Below, in pieces: positions 34,719-47,590 of a stretch of DNA of 64,000 nucleotides. Position 1 is the stretch's first letter. Each line of letters starts with the position of its first letter. Below the pieces are notes generated by a model. That model saw nothing but the letters and a program-made list of their open reading frames with translations. It had not been told where the DNA came from and did no database searches. The stretch covers positions 14,118,854-14,182,853 of the forward strand of contig NC_083897.1 in assembly GCF_032452875.1 (NCBI RefSeq), written 5' to 3'. The DNA is from Bos javanicus. Its lineage: Eukaryota > Chordata > Mammalia > Artiodactyla > Bovidae. Position numbers and translations under genes: made by a program.

Positions 34719-36639
34719 CTTTTTATAATTGAAGTATAATTTGCAATGTTGTATTAGTTTTAAGTGTACAGTAAAGTGATTTAGTTATACATATACATAT
34801 TCTTTAAATTTTTTGTTTTTAATTGATTTTTTAATTGAAGTATGATTGACTTCTAATGTCGTGTTAATTTTAGGTGTACTGCAAATTTATTCAGTTATAT
34901 ATATACATGTGTGTGTATATATTCTTTTTCAGATTCTTTTCCCATATAGGTTGCTACAAAATATTGAATATAGTTCCCTGTGCTGTACAGTAGGTCCTTG
35001 TTACTAATTTGTTTAGTATATAATAGTGTGTATTTGTTAATCCCAGACTCCAAATTTATCCCTTCCCTCTACTTTCCCCTTTGGTAACCAAAAGTTTGCT
35101 TTCTATGTCTGTGAGTCTATTTCTGTCTTATAAACAAGTTCATTTATATAATTTTTTAAGATTCCACGAAGTGATACCATATATTTGTTTTTCTCTGACT
35201 GACTTCACTTACTATGATAATCTGTGGGTCCATCAATGTTGCTGCAAATGGCAGTATTTCATTCTTTTTTATGACTGAGTAATATGTTGTACGTACCACA
35301 TCTTCTTTATCCACTTATTGATGTACATTTAGGTTGCTTCCATGTCTTAACTATTGTAAATAGTGCTACTATGAACACTGGAGTACTTGTATCTTTTCAA
35401 AGTACAGTTTTCTCTGGGTATATGCCCAGGAATGGGATTGTGGGATCTATGGTAGTTCTATTTTTAGTTTCTTAAGGAACTTCCATACCGTTCTCAGTAG
35501 TGACTGCACCAATTTACATTTCTACCAACAGTGTAGGAGAGTTTCTTGTTCTCCACACCCTCTCCAGCATTTATTGTTTGTAGACTTTTTGATGGTGGTC
35601 ATCCTGAATGGTGTGAAGTGATACCTCAGTATAGTTTTGATTTGTATTTCTCTAGTAATGAGTGACATTGAGCATCTTTTCATTTGGCCATCTGTATGTC
35701 TTCTCTGAAGAAATGTCTATTTAGATCTCCTGCTCATTTTTTGATTGGGTTGTTTGTTTTTTTGATATTAAGCTGTATCAGCTGTTTGTGTATTTTGGAA
35801 ATTAACTACTTGTTGGTCACATCATTTGCAAATATTTCTGCCCATTCTGTGGGTTGGCTTTTCATTTTGTTTATGGGTTCTTTTGCTGTGCAAAAGCTTT
35901 CAAGTTTAATAAGGTCTCATTTGTTTATTTTTGTTTTTATTTCCTTTACTATAGGAGACAATCCCCCCCAAAAAATGTTGCTGTGATTTATGTCAAAGAG
36001 TCTTCTGCCTATGTTTTCCTCTAGGGGTTTTATATTATCCGGTTTTACATGTAGGTCTTTAATGTATTTTGAGTTTATTTTTATATATGGTGTTAGAGAC
36101 TGTTCTAATTTCATTCTTTTACATATAGCTGTGCAGTTTTACCAGCACCACTTATTGAGGAGACTGTCTTTTCTCCATTGTATATTCTTGTCTCCTTTGT
36201 TGCACACTGTGCTGTGTACTTAGTCACTCAGTCGTGTCCAACTCTTTTGTGACCCCATGGACTGTAGCCCGCCAGGCTCCTCTTTGCATGGCGATTCTCC
36301 AGGCAAGAATACTGGAGTGGGTTGCCATGCCCTCCTCCAGGGGATCTTCTCAACCCAGGGATCAAACCCAGGTCTCCCACATTGCAGGTGGATTCTTTAC
36401 CATCTGAGCCACCAGGGAAGCCCAAGAATACTGGAGTGGGTAGCCTATCCCTTCTCCAGGGGAACTTCCTGACCCAGGAAGTCCAACTGGGGTCTCCTGC
36501 ATTTACCAGCTGAGCTACCCGGGAAGCCCTTGCTGTGCATTAATTGATCTTAAGTGCATGGGTTTATTTCTGGGCTTTCTATCCTCTTCTATTGATTTAT
36601 ATGTCTGTTTTTGTGCCAGTGCTATACTGTTTTGATTAC
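34719..36639 (-). mobile_element. Younger L1 LINE inserted in the old L1
   Basis: Antisense 3' UTR, ORF2 C-terminus and part of the reverse transcriptase. The 13-bp duplication AGTGATTGATTTT lies at 34706-34718 and 36640-36652. The 3' end region seems doubled (34726-34805 and 34811-34930). A Bov-tA element is nested inside at 36204-36530. Confidence 0.88.
36204..36530 (-). mobile_element. Bov-tA SINE with a second tRNA-like head
   Basis: A full antisense Bov-tA ends 'gccaccagggaagccc' at about 36422. It runs directly into a second partial unit with its own head ending 'gctacccgggaagccc'. Confidence 0.85.
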
Positions 36640-36652
36640 AGTGATTGATTTT

Positions 36653-37242
36653 TGATAGTCAAACATAATTTGCATTCTTCAGATAAATCCCATGTAGTCA
36701 TGATGAAGCATCTTTTTTACATATTGTTAGACTTTACTTTGAAGAAGGCAATGGCACCCCACTTCAGTACTATTGCCTGGGAAATCCCATGGATGGAGGA
36801 GCCTGGTAGGCTGCAGTCCCTGGGGTCGTGAAGAGTCGGACACGACTGAGCGAGTTCACTTTCACTTTTCACTTTCATGCACTGGAGAAGGAAATGGCAA
36901 CTCACTCCAGTATTCTTGCCTATAGAATCCCAGGGATGGGGGAGTCTGTTGGGCTGCCGTCTATGGGGTCGCACAGAGTCGGACACGACTGATGTGACTT
37001 AGCAGCAGCAGCAGCAGACTTTACTTAATAAAATTTTGCTAAAAATTTTTGCATATAAGTTCTTGATGAATCTTGTTCTTTGTTTTCTTTCTTATAATGT
37101 CTTTGATTTTGATTCTGGAGTAATGCAGGTCTCACAGAATGGGCTGGAAAGTAATTCGGTAGCTTCTATTTTCTGGAAGAGTTTGTGTAGAACTGCAATA
37201 ATTTCTTACTAAATGTTTACGAACATTCACCAGTGACATAAG
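36653..37242 (-). mobile_element. Old L1 LINE, part 2 (split by BOVA2)
   Basis: Continuation of the host L1 ('tgatagtcaaacataatttg' to 'acattcaccagtgacata'), interrupted at 36740-37015. Confidence 0.8.
36740..37015 (+). mobile_element. BOVA2 SINE nested in L1
   Basis: Complete dimer with a perfect 11-bp duplication AGACTTTACTT at 36729-36739 and 37016-37026. Confidence 0.95.
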
Positions 37243-38397
37243 TTCAGTTCAGTTCAGTTCAGTCGCTCAGTCGTGTCCGACTCTTTGAGACCCATGAATC
37301 GCAGCATGCCAGGCCTCCCTGTCCATCACCAACTCCCGGAGTTCACTCAGACTCACATCCATCGAGTCAGTGATGCCATTCAGCCATCTTATCCTCTGTC
37401 GTCCCCTTCTCCTCCTGCCCCCAATACCTCCCAGCATCAGAGTCTTTTCCAATGAGTCAGCTCTTCTCATGAGGTGGCCAAAGTTCTGGAGTTTCAGCTT
37501 TAGCATCATTCCTTCCAAAGAAATCCCAGGGCTGATCTCCTTCAGAATGAACTGGTTGGATCTCCTTGCAGTCCAAGGGACTCTCAAGAGTCTTCTCCAA
37601 CACCACAGTTGAAAAGCATCAATTCTTTGGCGCTCAGCCGCCTTCACAGTCCAACTCTCACATCCATACATGACCACAGGAAAAACCATAGCCTTGACTA
37701 GACGGACCTTTGTTGACAAAGTAATGTCTCTGCTTTTCAATATGCTGTCTAGGTTGGTCACAACTTTCCTTCCAAGGAGTAAGCGTCTTTTAATTTCATG
37801 GCTGCAGTCACCATCTGCAATGATTTTGGAGCCCAGAAAAATAAAGTCTGACACTGTTTCCAGTTTCCCCATCTATTTCCCATGAAGTGATGGGACCAGA
37901 TGCCATAATCTTTGGTTTCTGAATGTTGAGTTTTAAGCCAACTTTTTCACTCTCTTCTTTCAGCTTCATCAAGGGGCTTTTTAGTTCCTCTTCACTTTCT
38001 GCCATAAGGGTGGTGTCATCTGCATATCTGAGGTTATTGATATTTCTCCCGGCAATCTTGATTCCAGCTTGTGCTTCTTCCAGCCCAGAGTTTCTCATGG
38101 TGTACTCTGCATATAAGTTAAATAAGCAGGGTGACAGTATACAGCCTTGACGTACTCCTTTTCCTATTTGGAACCAGTCTGTTGTTCCATGTCCAGTTCT
38201 AACTGTTGCTTCCTGACCTGCATACAAATTTCTCAAGAGGGAGGTCAGGTGGTCTGGTATTCCCATCTCTTAAAGAATTTTCCACAGTTTATTGTGATCC
38301 ACACAGTCAAAGGCTTTGGCATAGTCAATAAAGCAGAAATAGATGTTTTTCTGGAACTCTCTTGCTTTTTCGATGATTCAGCAGATTTTGGCAATCT
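37243..38397 (-). mobile_element. BovB LINE, 5'-truncated, nested in L1
   Basis: It starts with the (TTCAG)n-type tail and runs through the ORF2 C-terminal domain and most of the reverse transcriptase. The minus-strand frames 37267-37872 (201 codons) and 37808-38266 (152 codons, with YADD) are consecutive parts of one broken ORF. Confidence 0.95.
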
Positions 38398-38486
38398 GGG
38401 CCTAAAGTTTCTTTTGTGGAAAAGTTTTTAAACTACAAATTAATTTTTGTAATAGTTGTATGGCTAGTTGGGTTGTTGATTTCTTC

Positions 38487-38778
38487 TTTTGGAGGCTTTT
38501 TAAAAAATATTTTAAGTTAATTTTTATTGGAGTATAGTTGCCTTACAATGTTGTGTTAGTTTCTGCTGTACAGCAAAGTGAATCAGCCACGTGTATACTT
38601 ATATCTCTTTTTTTTCTTTTTTGGATTTCCTTCCCATTTAGGTCACTACAGAGCATTAAGTAGAACTCCCTGTGCTATACAGTAGGTTCTCATTATTTAT
38701 CTATTTTATCGTACTAGTGTATATTTGTCAGTCCCAGTCTCTCAGTTCATCCCACCCTCCCCACCAGTCTCCATATGT
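38487..38778 (-). mobile_element. Short L1 3' end insertion
   Basis: About 290 bp of antisense L1 3' UTR ('attggagtatagttgcctta'). GTTGNTGATTTCTT flanks it on both sides. Confidence 0.8.
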
Positions 38779-38794
38779 CTGTTGCTGATTTCTT

Positions 38795-39078
38795 TTTTTT
38801 AAGATTTATTGATATATTTTTAGCTGCACTGGGTCTTCGTTGCTGCACTCAAGCTCTGTCTAGCTGTAGTGTGTGGGGGCTACTCTTCATTGCAGCACAT
38901 GGACTTTCCACTGCAGTGGCTTCTTGTTGCAGAGCACAGGCTGTAGAGCCTGGGCTCAGTAGTTATGGCACACAGGCTTAGTTGCTCTGAGGAATGTGGA
39001 ATCGTCCCAGATCAGGGACCAAACTGGTGTCCCTTGCATTGCAAGGCAGATTTTAACCACGGGACCACCAGGGAAGCT
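38795..39078 (-). mobile_element. CHR-2-type SINE
   Basis: Antisense element ending 'accaccagggaagctc'. CTGATTTCTT is repeated at 38785 and 39079, so it sits within the target copy of the preceding L1 stub. Confidence 0.87.
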
Positions 39079-39194
39079 CCTGATTTCTTCTTGAATGAGC
39101 TTTGATACTTTGTGTATTTAAACAAAATTTTCCGTTTATCCTTTTCATTGTCAAATTTATTATCATAAAGCTGTTGATAGTATTTTCTTATCAT

Positions 39195-39935
39195 TTTACA
39201 TTCATACTACTTAGCTATTTCTAAATAATAAATTACCCAAAACTTAACAGCTTAAAACAATACATATTTATTGTCTCACAGATTGTGCAGTTCAGGAATT
39301 TGGGTACAGCTTAGCTGGGCTTCCCTGGTGGCTCAGACGGTAAAGAATCTGCAGTGTAGGAGACAGGAGACCCAGGTTCTATCCCTGGGTAGGGAAGATC
39401 CCCTGGAGAAGAGAATGGCAGCCCACTCCAGTATTTTTGCCTGGCAGGCTACAGTCCATGGGGTCACAAAGTTGGACACGACTGAGCAACTTAACACTTT
39501 AACTTTCACTAGCTGGATCCTCAGTTCAAGGTCTCCCATAAGGCTGTAATCAAAGTGTCAGCTAGGGCCAGGGTCTCATCTGAAGACTTGACTAGGGAAG
39601 AATCCAATTCTATGCTCATATGAGTGTTAACAGGATTCAGTTCCTTGGGGGTTGTTGAACTGAGGTCCTCAATTTTTTGCTGGATGTTGGCCAGAGGGGC
39701 CCTCAGTTCTTTGCCATGTTATCTCTCCAGCACGGCAGCTTGTTTCATTCAAGTCAGCCATAGAGGGTAGCAAGATGGAGTCATAGCCTTGTTATAGAAG
39801 TGACATCCCCCTGCCTTTGCCATATTTTACTGGTTAGAAGCAAGTCACTAGGTCACTTCACACTCAAGGGGAGAGGACTACACAGGGGCATGAATACTGG
39901 GAGGCAGGCATCAATGGGGATCATTTTAGACACAA
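39195..39935 (+). repeat. Ancient interspersed repeat, interrupted by Bov-tA
   Basis: A mammal-wide repeat text is recognisable: 'aacttaacagcttaaaacaa', 'tttattgtctcacag', 'ggattcagttccttggggg', 'gttagaagcaagtcactagg'. I am not certain of the family, though it looks LTR- or DNA-transposon-derived. It is split by the SINE at 39318-39512. Confidence 0.65.
39318..39512 (+). mobile_element. Bov-tA SINE
   Basis: Head 'ggcttccctggtggctcaga' with a partial B box and a shortened Bov-A unit; TAGCTGG flanks it. Confidence 0.9.
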
Positions 39936-40500
39936 TATTTGTAGGATCTATGTATTATAGTTTATTGACATTCTCAAAGAACCAGCTTTTCTTTGTTTTT
40001 CTGTTTTCACAGTGTTTGAATTCTGTCATCTTTACTTTGGGTTTATTTTCTTACTTTAAGTTTAATTTGTTTTTTATCTTAATTTCTTTTTTGGCCACAC
40101 CATGAAGCATGCAGGATCTTAGTTCCTTGACCAGGGATCAAGCCCATTCCCCCTGCAGTGGAAGCACAGAGTCCTAACCACTAGGCCACCAGAGAAATCC
40201 TTTTTAATTTTTTAATGTGAAAGCTAAGGTCATTGTTTCCAAGTCCTTAATGTTTTCTAGTGTAGGCATTTAGTGCTATAAACTTTCTTCTAACAATTGC
40301 TTTAGCTACATCCTATAAATTTTTATGATTTCATTTTCTTTTTAGCTGTAGAATTTTTATTTTTATTGAGGTGTAATTGGCATATAACATACTAGTTTCA
40401 GATGTACAGCATAATGATTTAATATTTGTATATATTGTAAAATGCTCACCACAATAAGTCTACTTATTTGTGTGTTCATAATTTTCCATTGTCAACAACT
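39936..40500 (-). repeat. Old L1 LINE, distal parts, with CHR-type SINE
   Basis: 'tctcaaagaaccagcttttc' is antisense L1 ORF2 and continues the host L1. A CHR-type SINE occupies 40085-40200 ('tgaccagggatcaagcccat'). An L1 3' end follows from about 40345 ('ttattgaggtgtaattggca'). Confidence 0.75.
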
Positions 40501-41029
40501 GGCCATAACCAGAAAACTCAGCACCCTAACATTCTAGTTGACTCAAGCAATGAAAACGGGTTCACGTCATCAATCTTGATATTTCTGTGCAAAGCAATCC
40601 TAACAAGATGATACAACAGTGACTGCTACTCCGGGTGTACACAACAAAATCATCAATCCATTGGTGATATAAAGAACACTCTGACAGACACATTCTTTTG
40701 GGTTGGCTAAGGATCAGTCATGGTTCTGTTGGAGACAGGCAAGGAGTAAGTTACCAAGCCTGCTGTGTGAACTCTCTACCCACAACATGCAAGCATGAGA
40801 TTTCCCTATTGTTAACTCCTGCAGTTTGAGGCACAGGTATCAGTGATGGGGCAGTGAAAGAGGGTCAGGGATTGGGCACCATTTGAGTCTATAATCACAT
40901 ATAACCTGGGGCCATTTGTTTTAATGGAAATTACTCTCTTCTTCATTTAAAAATGTGAAGAATAGATACCTCCGTTTTTTGTGGGTTTGCTCTTTCCTGA
41001 TAATGTCAACTTTCTCAGACTCTTAGAAT

Positions 41030-41565
41030 AAAATCCAAAGTTGTTACCAGGATGTTACAGCCCTGCCTGGCTTGCCCCAACTCTTATGTTTCTGAGCTCA
41101 TCTCCAACTGCCGTCCCTCTTTATCCATCTGCTCCAGCCACTCTGGTGATTTGGATGTTCCTCAAACACACCTGGCTCACTCCTGCTTAGCGGCCTTTGC
41201 TATTGCTGTTCTCTTAGCCTAGAATGATCTCAAAGATCCTTAGAGCTCCCTCTCTCACCTCTTTCACGCCTCTCTTCAAATATCATTTCATTAGAGAGGC
41301 CTTCCTGACCATTTAATGTAAAACAGCAGCCCCTGCCATTCTCTGTGTCCTTTCTTTGCTTCATTTTTCTTTACACTTAATAATATGTTATTAACCTGAA
41401 TATTTCCTTCCTTTTTGCCTGCTCCTCCCTCAACCAGACTGTCTGTTCCATGGTGGGAGGGTCTGTTTTTAGTTCATCACTAGATTTCCTATGACCAGCA
41501 GAGTACCTGGCACACAGTAGGTGCTTGTAGGTACTTATCAGTGAATTAATGAATGAATCTGATGT
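41030..41565 (+). repeat. L2 LINE 3' end
   Basis: It follows L2 order well: 'acagccctgcctggcttgcc', 'gaggccttcctgaccattta', 'gagtacctggcacacagtag', and ends in 'gaattaatgaatgaatc'. Confidence 0.85.
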
Positions 41566-42404
41566 ACAGACATATGTCTATCTATCTAGATGTTTTTATA
41601 TATGTATCCATAGATATAGAGAAGGAAAGCATTTAGAACATAAGATTCTTTATCCTCAGCTCCAGACTATAGAGGAAAAAAGCTCAACTAAAGCCAACTT
41701 TTCTTTCAGGATTTGAGTATGCAAATATATTTAGTATCATAAAATCTCTTTTATAAAGATGATTTTTTTTTTTTACTGTTTTCAGATTAGAAGTAACACT
41801 TTCAGAAAAGAAAATGTAAGCAATGCAGAAAGGACTCAGATGGAAAGTGAAAGTCCTCTGGACTGAAGATGAGGAGAGAGAGCAGGCCTGGAGACTGAAT
41901 TGGACTGTGCATTGGGACGGAACCCTGGGGAAACTGCAGCTGCACTAGAGCAGTTGTGTCAGCAGGGCTCATCAGAATGTCCCCACAGAAAAACTGGCCA
42001 CATGAGACTGTCTTGCTTTGCTGCTTATTATCTTCTGTCTACTTTTTCTAGGAAAATACCTTTCAGCGTTTGTATTGTTTTAAGTTATTGAAGCTCGTTG
42101 TATACTAAAGAGCTTTCAGTCTGTCAAATTTGTTACAATTTTTTCCCTAAATTATTGTTCATCTTCTAACTTTTTGGTGTTTTCTGCCATTCAAAAATGA
42201 TTTTTATTGTGTTGTCAGTTCTAATAATCCTTTTCTTTTGTTGTCTCTGCCTCTGATAGCATGCTTAGAAACTCTTCTTCAGCCCCAGGGTTATAAAAGT
42301 GTTCACTTGAATTTTCTTCTACTACTGTCATAGTTTGATTTTCTTTTTCATGTTTAAATTTTCAGGGGACCTGGAATTTACTTGGTGAAAAGGCATGTCT
42401 GGAA

Positions 42405-42605
42405 TGCTTGTGGTGTGCCAGGTTTTATTCCAAGTGCCTTACATGGATCATCACATTTGAATGCTTTGAAACTCAGGCGGTGGGTGATAATAGGAGCATT
42501 GTTTTCACAGGGGAGGAAATTTAGGAACAGGCAAGGTGGGTACTTGTCCAAGACCACACAGCTGGTGAAACCTGGCCCATCAGTGGGAAAGCCAAAACAG
42601 GGTTA
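42405..42605 (-). repeat. MIR SINE
   Basis: Antisense MIR: 'ggtgtgccaggttttattcc', 'ccttacatggatcatcacat', 'gtccaagaccacacagctgg'. Confidence 0.8.
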
Positions 42606-43019
42606 AGGAATAGGGTCGGCATGTGAAAAGTTTCTGAAATATAGTAGTCAATAGAGGGTAGAGTTTTTTTTACTACTATTATTGTTATTACACAGTTCTC
42701 ATAAACGTAATTTCTGATGGCTGCAAATTATTTGAAAAATCGTGTATATTTAAGGCAAGCACAACTCTAAAATACTATTCCTTCAAAAACATGTTTAGGA
42801 TTCCATGGTAACAAAACCTTTATTTAGAGAAACAGTTGTCATAAAAAGAAATTCAGAAAGAACATTTATCAACATGTGAAGAGTTTTATAGGATATGGGA
42901 TTATATATTTTTATAAAAATCTTATCTTTGCACTCCAGTTTTCTTAAAAGAGCATATTTTTAAAATGTTCTGATCAGAAATAAAGCCACAATAACTGTTC
43001 TTGTTTTTTTTTAAAAAAA

Positions 43020-43292
43020 AAACTATAACAAAATAATGAAGCTGCTATGAAAAGCAGTTTCGTAGTTCCTTGAAAAGTTTAATATAGAATACCATATCAC
43101 CCAACAATTCCACTCTTAGGTGTAGGCCCAAGAATTCAAAATAAGGAGTCAACCAATATAATTCAAAGCAAGGAGTCAAACAGATTCTTGTAACCAATTT
43201 TCAAAGCAGCATTATTTACAGTGACCAAAAGGTGAAAACAATCCAAATGTCCATCAACGTATGAATGGATAAGCAATATGTGGTACATATAT
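43020..43292 (+). mobile_element. Old L1 LINE, left part (target of BovB)
   Basis: L1 ORF2 C-terminal region ('acaattccactcttaggtgt', 'aatccaaatgtccatcaacg'). It resumes at 46541-46825 and 47033-47150. Confidence 0.85.
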
Positions 43293-46200
43293 CAGTTCAG
43301 TTCAGTTCAGTTGCTCAGTCGTGTCTGACTCTTTGTGACCCCCACGGACCACAGCATGCCAGGCTTCCCTATATATCATCAACTCCCGGGGCTTATGCAA
43401 ACTCATGTCCATCGAGTTGGTGATGCCATCCAACCATCTCATCCTCTGTCACTCCCTTCTCTTCCTGCCTTCAATCTTTCCCAGAATCAGGGTCTTTTCC
43501 AATGAGTCAGTTCTTCATGTCAGGTGGCCAAAATGTCGGAGTTTCAGCTTCAGCATCAGTCCTTCCAATGAGTATTTAGGACTGATTTCCTTTAGGATGG
43601 ACTGGATGGATCTCCTTGCAGTCCAAGAGACTCTCAAGAGTCTTCTCCAACAACACAGATCAAAAGAATCAATACTTTGGCACTCAATTTTCTTTATAGT
43701 CCACCTCTCACATCCGTACATGACTACTGGAAAAACCATAGCTTTGACTAGATGGACCTTTGTTGGCAAAGTAATGTCTCTGCTTTTTAATATGCTATCT
43801 AGGTTGGTCATAGCTTTTCTTCCAAGGAGCAAGCATCTTTTAATTTCATGGCTGCAATCACCATCTGCAGTGATTTTGGAGCCCCAAAAAATAAAGTCTT
43901 CACTGTTTCCATTGTTTCACCATCTACTTGCCATGAAGTGATTGGACCAGATGCCATGATCTTAGTTTTCTGAATGTTGAGTTTTAAGCCAATTTTTTTA
44001 CTCTCCCCTTTCACTTTCATCAAGAGCCTCTTTAGTTCTTCTTCAATTTCTGCCATAAGGGTGGTGTCATCTGCATATCTGAGTTTATTGATATTTCTCC
44101 CGGCAATCTTGATTCCAGCTTGTGCTTCATCCAGCCCAGCATTTTGCATGATGTACTCTGCATATAAGTTAAATAAGCAGGGTGACAATATACAGCCTTG
44201 ACGTATTCTTTTTCCTATTTGGAACCAGTCTGTTGTTCCATATCCAACTAACTGTTCTTTCTTGACCTGCATACATATTTCTCAAGAGGCAGGTCAGGTG
44301 GTCTGGTATTCCCATCTCTTTAAGAATTTTCCACAGTTTGTTGTGATCCACACAATCAAAGGCTTGGCATAGTCAATAAAGCAGAAGTAGATGTTTTTCC
44401 GGAATTCTATTGCTTTTTCTATGATCCAACAGATGTTGGCAATTTGATCTCTGGTTCCTCTATCTTTTCTAAATCCAGCTTGAACATCTGGAAATTCTCA
44501 GTTCATGTACTGTTGAAGCCTAGCTTGAAGGATTTTTGAGCATTACTTTGCTAGCGTGTGAGATGAGTGCATATGTGTGGTAGTTTGAACATTCTTTGGC
44601 ATTTGCTCTTCTTTGGGATTTGAATGGAAGCTGACTTTTTCCAGTCTTGTGGCCACTGCTGAGTTTTCCAAATTTGCTGGCATATTGAGTGCAGCACTTT
44701 CACAGCATCATCTTTTAGGATTTGAAATAGCTCAGCTGGAATTTCATCACCTCCACTAGCTTTCTTCATAGTGATTCTTCCTAAGGCCCACTTGACTTTG
44801 GACTCCAGGATGTCTGGTTCTAGGTGAGTGATCACACCATTGTGGTTATCTGGGGCATGAAGATCTTTTTGGTATAGTTCCTCTGTGTATTCTTGCCACC
44901 GCTTCTTAATATCTTCTGCTTCTCTTAGGTCCATACCATTTCTGTCCTTTATTGTGCCCATCTTTGCATGAACTGTTCCCTTGGTATCTCTAATTTTCTA
45001 GAATAGATTGCTAGTCTTTCCCATTCTATTATTTTCCTCTATTTTTTTGCATTGATCACTGAGGAAGGCTTTCTTATCTCTCCTTGCTATTCTTTGGAAC
45101 TCTGCATTCAAATTAGTATATCTTTCCTTTTCTCCTTTGCCTTTAGCTTCTCTTCTTTTCTTAGCTATTTGTAAGGCGTCCTCAAACAACCATTTCGCCT
45201 TTTTGCATTTCTTTTTCTTGGGGACGGACTTGATCCCTGTCTCTTGTACAGTGTCATGAACCTCCGCCCATAGTTCTTCAGGCACTCTATCAGATCTAAT
45301 CCTTTGAATCTATTTGTCACTTCCACTGTATATTCATAAGGGATTTGATTTAAGTCATACCTGAATGGTCTAGTGGTTTTCCCTACTTTCTTCAATTTAA
45401 GTCTGAATTTGGTGATAAGGAGTTCATGATCTGAGCCACAGTCAGCCCCCAGTCTTGTTTTTGCTGACTGTATAGAACTTCTTCATCTTCGGCTGATTTC
45501 AGTATTGACCATCTGGTGATGTCCATGTGTAGAGTCTTCGCTTGTGTTGTTGGAAGAGGGTGTTTGCTATGACCAGTGCGTTCTCATGGCAAAACTCTAC
45601 TAGCCTGTGACCTGTTTCATTTTGTACTCCAAGGCCAAATTCGCCTGTTACTTCAGGTATCTCTTGACTTCCTACTTTTGCATCCCAGTCCCCTATAATG
45701 AAAAGGACATCTAAAGGCTGTTAGTTCTAAAAGGTCTTGTAGGGCTTCATAGAACCATTCAGCTTCAGCTTCTTCAGCATTACTGGTTGGGGCATAGACA
45801 TGGATTACTGTGATATTGAGTGGTTTGCCTTGGAAATGAATAGAGATCATTCTGTCGCTTTTGAGATTGCATCCAAGTACTGCATTTTGGACTCTTTTCT
45901 TTACTATGCTGGCTACTCCATTTCTTCTAAGGAGGTCTGCCCACAACAGTCGATAGAATGGTCATCTCAGTTAAATTCACCCATTCCAGTCCATTTTAGT
46001 TCGCTTTTTCCTAAAATGTCAATGTTCACTCTTGGCATCTCCTGTTTGACCACTTTCAATTTCCCTTGGTTTGTGGACCTAACATTCCAGGTTCCTATGC
46101 AATATTGCTCTTTTCAGCGTTGGACTTTCCTTCCATCACCAGTCACATCCACAACTGGGTGTTGTTTTCACTTTTGGTCTGCTGCACCCAGAGCCCTTGC

Positions 46201-46540
46201 CTATGCGGCAGGCCATTGCTGACCCGTACCTTCGCAGGAGACACCTAAACCCAGTTCTGGCTCAGTCTTTGTGGGGTCTCTGGGTCCTGGCATGCACAAG
46301 GTTTGTTTGAGCCCTCTGAGCGTCTCTGGCAGGTAAGGGGTTTGATTCTAAATGCAATTTTGCCCCTCCTACTGTCTTGCTGGGGCTTCTCCTTTGCTCT
46401 TGGACATGGGGTATCTTTTTTTGGTGGGACCCGGCATTCTCCTGTTGATGGTTGTTCAGTAGCGAGTTGTAGTTTTGGCGTTCTCACAGGAGAAGATGAG
46501 CGCATGTCCACCATCTTAATTAATCTTGCTCTATAATGTT
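43293..46540 (-). mobile_element. Near full-length BovB LINE (3.25 kb)
   Basis: This is the longest BovB copy in the window, with an exact 11-bp duplication GGTACATATAT at 43282-43292 and 46541-46551. On the minus strand, from 46540 leftward, come a 5' region, the AP-like endonuclease (frame 45653-45946 with VYAPTS), a lysine-rich linker (44998-45395) and the reverse transcriptase (44169-44351, then 43808-44272 with YADD). The C-terminal domain (43515-43832) follows, then the (CTGAA)n-type tail. The ORF is broken by several frameshifts and stops, so it cannot encode a working enzyme. Length and ends are consistent with a full BovB. Confidence 0.95.
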
Positions 46541-47150
46541 GGTACATATATACAATGGAATAATTATTGTACAAAGGAAGGAAATTCTGAAATAGGGTAC
46601 AACATGGATTAACATTGAAACCTTATACTAGGTGAAAAAAAGTTAGATACAAAAGGACAAATATTGTATGATTTCACTTATATGAGATACCTAGAATTGT
46701 CACACTCAGAGAGACAGAAAGAACAGTGGATATTAAGGGCTGCCGGGAGAGTAGAAGGGGAAGTGATTGTTTAATGGGCTTATGTTTGAAATAATGGGAA
46801 GTTCTGGAAATGGATAGTGACTCATCCCAGGTGGCAGTGGTAAAGAACATGCCTGCAATGCAGGAGAGGCAACAGGAGCCACAGGTTTGACCACTGGGTG
46901 GAGAAGATACCCTGTAGAAGGCAATGGCCACTCACTCCAGAATTCTTGCCTGGGAAATTCCATGGACAGAGGAGCCTGGTGGGCTACAGTCCAGGTGGTT
47001 GCAAAGAGTCAGATACGACTTAGCCATTGAGCATGCATGCAGTGTTGTTTGCACAACATTGTGAATGTACTTAATGCACTGAACTGTTAAAACAATAAAT
47101 TATATATATTTTACCATAAACAACAATGACAGCAGCAACAATGACAAAAG
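46541..47150 (+). mobile_element. Old L1 LINE, right part, split by Bov-tA
   Basis: Continues the L1 at 43020-43292 ('acaatggaataattattgta') through its 3' UTR ('ttgtatgatttcacttatat'). It is interrupted by a Bov-tA at 46828-47032. Confidence 0.85.
46828..47032 (+). mobile_element. Bov-tA SINE nested in L1
   Basis: Diverged head ('caggtggcagtggtaaagaa') and Bov-A unit ending near 'gatacgacttagccattgag'. Confidence 0.88.
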
Positions 47151-47177
47151 GAGTCAAAATTAGGCTATTTCATAGAG

Positions 47178-47590
47178 TTGTTGTTCAGTTGCTAAGTTGA
47201 TTAAGTTTGTTCAATTTCATATGCTTTGAGTCGGTGATGTTATTTAATCATCTCATCCTCTGCCACTCCTTTCTCCTTTTGCCTTCAGTCTTTCCCAGCA
47301 TCGGGGTCTTTTCCAGTGAATCAGCTCTTCGCATCAAGTGGCCAAAGTATTGGAGATTCAGCTTCAACATCAGTCCTTCCAATGAATATTCAGGGTTGAC
47401 TTCCTTTAAAATTGACTGGTTTGATCTCCTTGCAGTCCAAGGGACTCTTAAGAGTCTTCTCCAGCACCACAATTTTAAAACATCAATTCTTTGGCACTCA
47501 GCCTTCTTTAGGGTTGAACTCTCACGTCTGTCCATGACTATTGGAAAAAACAGGGCTTTGACTATATGGATGTTTGTCTCAGAGTGCTGG
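47178..47590 (-). mobile_element. BovB LINE 3' fragment
   Basis: Antisense C-terminal BovB ORF2; the minus frame 47248-47535 reads like RRLLRVPWTARRSNQSILKE. Diverged and 5'-truncated. Confidence 0.92.
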
